NCBI GenBank assembly: GCA_021791145.1
Contig: JAJYXE010000050.1
Location: forward strand, 1 to 17,728
Origin: Actinomycetes bacterium
Lineage (GTDB): Bacteria > Actinomycetota > Acidimicrobiia > Acidimicrobiales > RAAP-2
Length of the DNA stretch: 17,728 nucleotides
Reading direction: 5' to 3'
Shown here: in pieces, positions 14,514-17,728 of the stretch
How positions within the stretch are numbered: position 1 is the first letter of the stretch
Layout: each line of letters opens with the position of its first letter
Notes under the pieces: generated by a model
Databases searched by the model: none
The model's input: only the letters and a program-made list of their open reading frames with translations
What the model was told of the DNA's origin: nothing
Translations under genes and position numbers: made by a program

Positions 14514-15458
14514 TCACTTCACCGCAGTCGTCCGCGCGCGAGTCGCCGAGGCCCGCACGAGGTACCAGGTCCCGCCGAAGGAGACGATCTTTTCCCCGTA
14601 GGTCTCGCGAGGCCCTGTGTCGCCCGCGTAGGTGTAGAGGGGATACCCGTTGAACGTGAGCTGTCGGGCGCCGTCTGCGTGCACGATCCCGAGCCTTCCG
14701 CGAACGCCCGCGCCGACGTCCAGCGACCGCACCGGGCGCGCGACGAGGAGAGGGGGCCACAGGGAGAGGCAACCTCCCCGGCACGGGACCGGCGCACCTC
14801 CACGGGCGCGCAGCACGTACAGCGTGTCCCCCCGCGCGGTCGCGAGCACGCTCCCATAGCCGGGGATCGTGACCGCCGTGACCACGTCGCCGCCATTGGC
14901 AGCGGGAGCACTCGCTGGGGCCAAGGCGAGCTCGATCGCAAACGCCGCGCACGCAGCGAGCGCGACCGGGAGCACGACCATGCGTGACGACGGGGGCAGG
15001 AGGCGGGCCTTGGAGATCCCGGCGGGGGCCGTCGACGTGCCGACCCACGCGAGCGCAGCGAAGGCAGCGACGTCCATCGACCCCGAGGCAATGCCAGGCG
15101 CGGTCACCACCTCGTGGAAGCCGAAGAGCCCTGCGCGCAAGCTGATCAGGTACCCGCCGAGCGTCGCGAGCGCGAACAAAGCGCCGCTCAGCGAGACAAG
15201 CGAGTGGCGCGTGACCGACACCGCGACCCCAAGGGCGAACGCGGTGGCGGCCTGGAACAGGAACAGCTGGCCGATGGTCGGGATGCCGCCGTATCCCCCC
15301 GCCAGGTTCAGCTCGAGATGCTCGGCGCCGGTCGCCACGAGGAGCAGCGCACCGAGGAGCCGGAGTGCCACCTGCACTCGGCGAGTCCCTGACACATCGG
15401 CAGGGGGGCCGCTGCCGGACCCCGGTGCCTGTGCCGGCGGAACCGGCGAGGCTGACAC
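14514..15458 (-). CDS. Membrane protein with a C-terminal secreted-repeat domain (PF03640, Lipoprotein_15 type)
   Basis: 314 residues from GTG 15458; the start is uncertain, as no good Shine-Dalgarno site is seen and the first 25 residues are Pro/Gly-rich. Five hydrophobic segments fill about residues 28-190 (VALRLLGALLLVATGAEHL, LFLFQAATAFALGVAVSV, LSGALFALATLGGYLISL, SMDVAAFAALAWV, VVLPVALAACAAFAIELALA). The rest should be outside the membrane. It shows the PF03640 pattern: GSVLATARGDTLYVL, PCRGGCLSLWPPLL with a Cys pair, then LTFNGYPLYTYAGDTGP and VSFGGTWYLV. Proteins with this repeat are usually secreted lipoproteins of unknown function, sometimes near redox genes. Here it is fused to a multi-helix membrane module, the feature of note. 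No partner gene lies beside it. Confidence 0.85.
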   Translation of the reverse strand: MSASPVPPAQAPGSGSGPPADVSGTRRVQVALRLLGALLLVATGAEHLELNLAGGYGGIPTIGQLFLFQAATAFALGVAVSVTRHSLVSLSGALFALATLGGYLISLRAGLFGFHEVVTAPGIASGSMDVAAFAALAWVGTSTAPAGISKARLLPPSSRMVVLPVALAACAAFAIELALAPASAPAANGGDVVTAVTIPGYGSVLATARGDTLYVLRARGGAPVPCRGGCLSLWPPLLVARPVRSLDVGAGVRGRLGIVHADGARQLTFNGYPLYTYAGDTGPRETYGEKIVSFGGTWYLVRASATRARTTAVK

Positions 15459-15961
15459 CTTCGAGTCCTACTACCTGGCCGGCCGGTTGTCTGCGCGGTC
15501 CACCGGCGGGGGCACGCCTTTCCACTTCGGGTGCGCGCCACCGCTGCGCGGCCTGCTTGGGACACAGCTGGCGCCACGAGCACAATGGAGGACTCGCACG
15601 TTCCTCCTCACGTTCGTCAAGGCTCCGCTCGCCGGGCGAGCGAGCGCCGCCAGAGGTCAAGCAAGCCAACGCCGATCACGATGAGAGAGATCAGCTCATC
15701 ATGTGACGGTCCAGGCACTACCCTTGGACGTCCGCCGCCCAGATCTCCCACCGACCCGCGCACAGCCCAACACGTCCGAGCTCCCACCAGCGACTCGAGC
15801 GACCCGGAGAGACCACGTGCTCGACCGACAGCCGACAACCGGCCCGGCCAGCGCAACGCCGGCCACGACACCCTCGGGCGCCACCCTCGCGCCCGATCCC
15901 CGGCGAGGCGGTAAGCCGCTTCCTCTCCGGGCTCGACCACCAGGCGTCCTCCTGGCCGGGG
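15459..15961. other. 503-bp gap without a supported gene
   Basis: I see no gene I can defend. A minus-strand frame ending at 15617 has a hydrophobic ending (LISLIVIGVGLLDLWRRSLA); from GTG 15718 it would encode only 33 residues and has a poorly placed ribosome site. A 6-bp inverted repeat (GATGAG/CTCATC) lies near 15680-15700. Confidence 0.4.
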
Positions 15962-16264
15962 ATGGCCCGCTCCTTCGAAGTGCACCACACACTCATCGGC
16001 GTCGTCACCCTTGCGCGACGATGCAACGACAGCACCGCTTTTGCCGTCATCGTGGACCCGGCGCGTCGCAAGCTCAGGATCGACGGCGGCCTCCTGGACT
16101 CCGAAGAGAGCGAAGCGAGCTCGAGCGGCCTTCGTCGGCTGACCGCCCGCTACCCCAGCGACGCGCTCGCTGCCGACGCATCCGGTTTTTCGCTCTTCCT
16201 CACGGCACATCGCCGTGCCGAGGGACGAGTGACGACGATCCCGTCCGTCTCTGGGACCGGATGA
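15962..16264 (+). CDS. Small hypothetical protein upstream of the DUF167 gene
   Basis: 100 residues from ATG 15962; GGCCGGGG just upstream is a weak ribosome site. The frame has good third-position G+C and a mixed composition (FEVHHTLIGVVTLARRC, STAFAVIVDPARRKLRIDGG, ALAADASGFSLFLTAHRRAE), unlike the Arg-rich shadow frames around it. It ends 13 bases before the next start on the same strand, suggesting co-transcription. I recognise no domain. A long opposite-strand frame covers it but has no motif. Confidence 0.5.
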   Translation: MARSFEVHHTLIGVVTLARRCNDSTAFAVIVDPARRKLRIDGGLLDSEESEASSSGLRRLTARYPSDALAADASGFSLFLTAHRRAEGRVTTIPSVSGTG

Positions 16265-16277
16265 CGGGGCACCAGCA

Positions 16278-16616
16278 GTGACCGAGCCCGACCGAAGACC
16301 CTCGGGGCCAGATCGCGACGTCGTGCTGCACGTCGAGATCCGCGTCCGGCCCCACTCGGCGACCCAGTCGGTGGCAGGCACCCACGACGGCGCCCTCCTC
16401 GTCCACGTCACCCAGCCCGCCCACAACGGACAAGCGAACCACGCCGCGGTCCGCGCGGTAGCCGACTCCCTCGGCGTTCCACGTCGAGCGATCACGCACC
16501 TGCGCGGCGCAACCAGCCGCCGCAAGCTGCTCACTCTCCGCCTTCCCCCACCGGCCGCAGCGACCGTCCAGCGCCGTCTCGACCAGCTGCGGTCCGGCAG
16601 CGTCCGGGCCGACTGA
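16278..16616 (+). CDS. DUF167 / UPF0235 (YggU-like) family protein
   Basis: 112 residues from GTG 16278; no strong Shine-Dalgarno site, and the start follows the upstream stop closely. The family pattern is clear: HVEIRVRPHSATQSVAGTHD (first strand with the RV.P.S motif), LLVHVTQPAHNGQANHAAVR with the conserved GxAN (51-54), LGVPRRAI and LRGATSRRKLL with the GxxSRxK motif (77-83). The fold is a small alpha/beta domain; the cellular role is not established. The length is normal for the family with a short N-terminal extension. Confidence 0.88.
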   Translation: MTEPDRRPSGPDRDVVLHVEIRVRPHSATQSVAGTHDGALLVHVTQPAHNGQANHAAVRAVADSLGVPRRAITHLRGATSRRKLLTLRLPPPAAATVQRRLDQLRSGSVRAD

Positions 16617-16849
16617 ATGCTCGAGCTGGTGGTGCCTCGGCGCTCTGCCCTCGTCCCGTCCCCAGAGTGCACAGCGCAATGCACTACTCGCCGGGCACTC
16701 CCACCGACCGGCGGCTGACCAGCGCGTCTCAGCATCATCCGCGCTGTGCCCGATGCTGCCTCGCACAACCCGGATCAGCGGCACAGCACGCATGCTCGTG
16801 TCCGGATCAAGACACGAATGATGGTCGGATCGCAACGTCGCCAACCTGC

Positions 16850-17183
16850 GAGCTCGTCACCCATCTCCGCTTCCCCAAAGAGCGCCACAAGCGCATCCGG
16901 CGCTCGAACCTCATCGAACGGACCTTCGGCGAGACAAGGCGCCGGGTGAAGGTGACCGGCCGGCCCCCCGGCGAGCAGAGGTGCCTCGGCCTCTCTCGGC
17001 GGCATTGGACCGGGCGTCGAAGGGTTGGCGGGTCTCACGATGACGCCGAAGTCGCTCCGACGGCTGCAGGACCTCCGGCGCGAGCTACTTGGCGCGCGGC
17101 TCGAGCCGAGCACCGCCCCGAGATACTCCGGCCACTCCATCACGCTTCGGTCTTCCCGCCACCCGAAGACTTTCTCCAATTGA
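16850..17183 (+). pseudogene. Remnant of an IS256 (mutator) family transposase, 5'-truncated and frameshifted
   Basis: From about 16850 the frame reads ELVTHLRFPKERHKRIR, NLIERTFGETRRRVKVTGR and PPGEQRCLGL, the well-conserved C-terminal region of actinobacterial IS256-type transposases. After that the frame is lost. LDRASKGW is found in a second frame (about 17005-17030) and LTMTPKSLRRLQDLRRELLG in a third (from 17034), where families read 'VWAVLDRASRGWRGLTMTP..'. So at least two small indels exist. The N-terminal two thirds with most of the DDE residues are absent, so it is inactive. The frame ends at TGA 17181-17183, just before the IS605-type hairpin. Confidence 0.82.
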
Positions 17184-17200
17184 GCGGATGGGAGCGCAAC

Positions 17201-17220
17201 CCCCGTCCGTGAGGGCGGGG
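17201..17220 (+). mobile_element. IS200/IS605 end hairpin next to tnpA
   Basis: CCCCGTCC-GTGA-GGGCGGGG has the same stem as the hairpin at 81-100 and differs only by one loop base. It lies 15 bases beyond the tnpA stop. In divergent tnpA/tnpB elements, the end near the tnpA 3' side is the left end, which fits this position. TnpA binds such hairpins as single strands. Confidence 0.65.
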
Positions 17221-17235
17221 TCAAGCGACCTCGAC

Positions 17236-17682
17236 TCATCTCGAGACATCTTGTCGGGGTCGATGGGCTGGCCTGTTCGGTGCCTGCTGATTCTCGATGT
17301 AGGCCCTGACCTTCTCGAGCGGGGCTCCACCGCAAGAGATCACCGCATAGGAAGGAGACCAGAAGTGTTCGCCCCACAGCGCCCGGCGCACTTCGGGCCA
17401 GTGTTGTTGGCGTACCCGGTAGCTGGAGATCGTCTTCAGCGAGTTCACGAGCCTGGAGAGTGAGACCTTCGGCGGGTAGGTGACGAGCAGGTGTGCGTGG
17501 TCCTGATCGGTCTCGAATGCGTCGAGAGTGACCTCGAAATGGGCACAGACCTCGACAACGGCTGCCCTGAGCTCGGCGGCGACCCGATCGGTCATGACTT
17601 TCTTGCGGTACGTGGGCGTGAGGACGATGTGGGCATGGAGGCGATAGACCACATGCCTGCCGTTTCGCCAATCGTCACTCAC
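17236..17682 (-). CDS. tnpA: IS200/IS605 family transposase TnpA (Y1 HUH)
   Basis: 148 residues from GTG 17682, with GGAGGT (17694-17689) six bases upstream; a longer frame to 17727 lacks such support. The catalytic set is intact: H62-A-H64 in DHAHLLVTYPP (HUH metal site), tyrosine Y128 in KVRAYIENQ, and Q132 four residues after it. The N-terminus (RNGRHVVYRLHAHIVLTPTY) and the segment SRLVNSLKTISSYRVRQ fit the family. It catalyses single-strand, peel-and-paste transposition as a dimer. The gene appears functional. The plus strand beyond the window end could carry a divergent tnpB, since ATG occurs at 17726-17728; this cannot be tested here. Confidence 0.93.
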   Translation of the reverse strand: MSDDWRNGRHVVYRLHAHIVLTPTYRKKVMTDRVAAELRAAVVEVCAHFEVTLDAFETDQDHAHLLVTYPPKVSLSRLVNSLKTISSYRVRQQHWPEVRRALWGEHFWSPSYAVISCGGAPLEKVRAYIENQQAPNRPAHRPRQDVSR

Positions 17683-17688
17683 GAGATC

Positions 17689-17694
17689 ACCTCC
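17689..17694 (-). promoter_or_regulatory. Shine-Dalgarno site deciding the tnpA start
   Basis: GGAGGT on the minus strand, six bases before GTG 17682. Confidence 0.75.
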
Positions 17695-17728
17695 ACGGTC
17701 ACAGCCGAACCGCAAACTGCACAACATG

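Noticed and set aside
15617..16768. 383-codon minus-strand frame across the small hypothetical and DUF167 genes
   Set aside because: DUF167 on the plus strand is clear; the minus frame has no motif apart from a short hydrophobic end. A 33-residue gene from GTG 15718 was considered, but the ribosome site is too close and the evidence too thin.
16775..17671. 298-codon minus-strand frame
   Set aside because: Runs antisense to the IS256 remnant and out of frame with tnpA; no protein-like pattern.
1..17728. CRISPR array, tRNA or rRNA
   Set aside because: No regularly spaced identical repeats and no cloverleaf or rRNA-like stretch were found by eye.

Overview
The window is high-GC DNA (roughly two thirds G+C by eye) with actinobacterial gene content: a LysA closest in motif pattern to the mycobacterial enzyme, a PPOX/F420-type split-barrel protein, a free-standing ClpC-type N-domain protein, a PucR-type regulator, and several starts that look leaderless (a TANNNT -10 box six or seven bases before the start codon). 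I cannot name the genus. An acidimicrobial or other less-studied actinobacterium would fit, but that is inference.

Layout. Bases 1-139 look like the 3' tail of a tnpB gene with the right-end hairpin of an IS200/IS605-family element. Bases 369-2194 hold three small genes: a membrane protein with a degenerate kinase-like tail, a small membrane protein, and a hypothetical. Bases 2191-3009 encode a double Clp-N domain protein without an ATPase. Bases 3155-13277 form the core: an oligopeptide-type binding protein (-), a serine hydrolase of the beta-lactamase/DD-peptidase fold (+), two Dpp/Opp-type permeases (-), an N-acyl-D-amino-acid deacylase (-), a diaminopimelate-decarboxylase-family enzyme (-), and a divergent PucR-type regulator (+). 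Bases 13658-16616 carry a PPOX protein, a membrane protein with a secreted-repeat domain, a small hypothetical and a DUF167 protein. The right end holds a frameshifted IS256/mutator transposase remnant, then an IS200/IS605 end hairpin and an intact tnpA (-).

How the core may work. The binding protein and the permease pair would import peptides. The serine hydrolase could cleave peptides containing D-residues, the deacylase would release free D-amino acids, and the LysA-like enzyme decarboxylates at a D-configured carbon (meso-DAP to L-lysine, if classical). Together this suggests salvage of D-amino-acid-containing peptides, such as cell-wall peptides, under a PucR-type regulator. The catabolic reading is inference; individual family assignments are much firmer. 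The transporter has no ATPase gene here. The lysA/pucR divergent region carries two overlapping promoters whose -35 hexamers are the two arms of one 12-bp palindrome, which makes it the best regulatory candidate in the window.

The whole 17-kb segment lies between two same-strand IS200/IS605-type end hairpins with identical stems, so it may be bounded by two copies of related elements in direct orientation. I found no tRNA, rRNA or CRISPR array.
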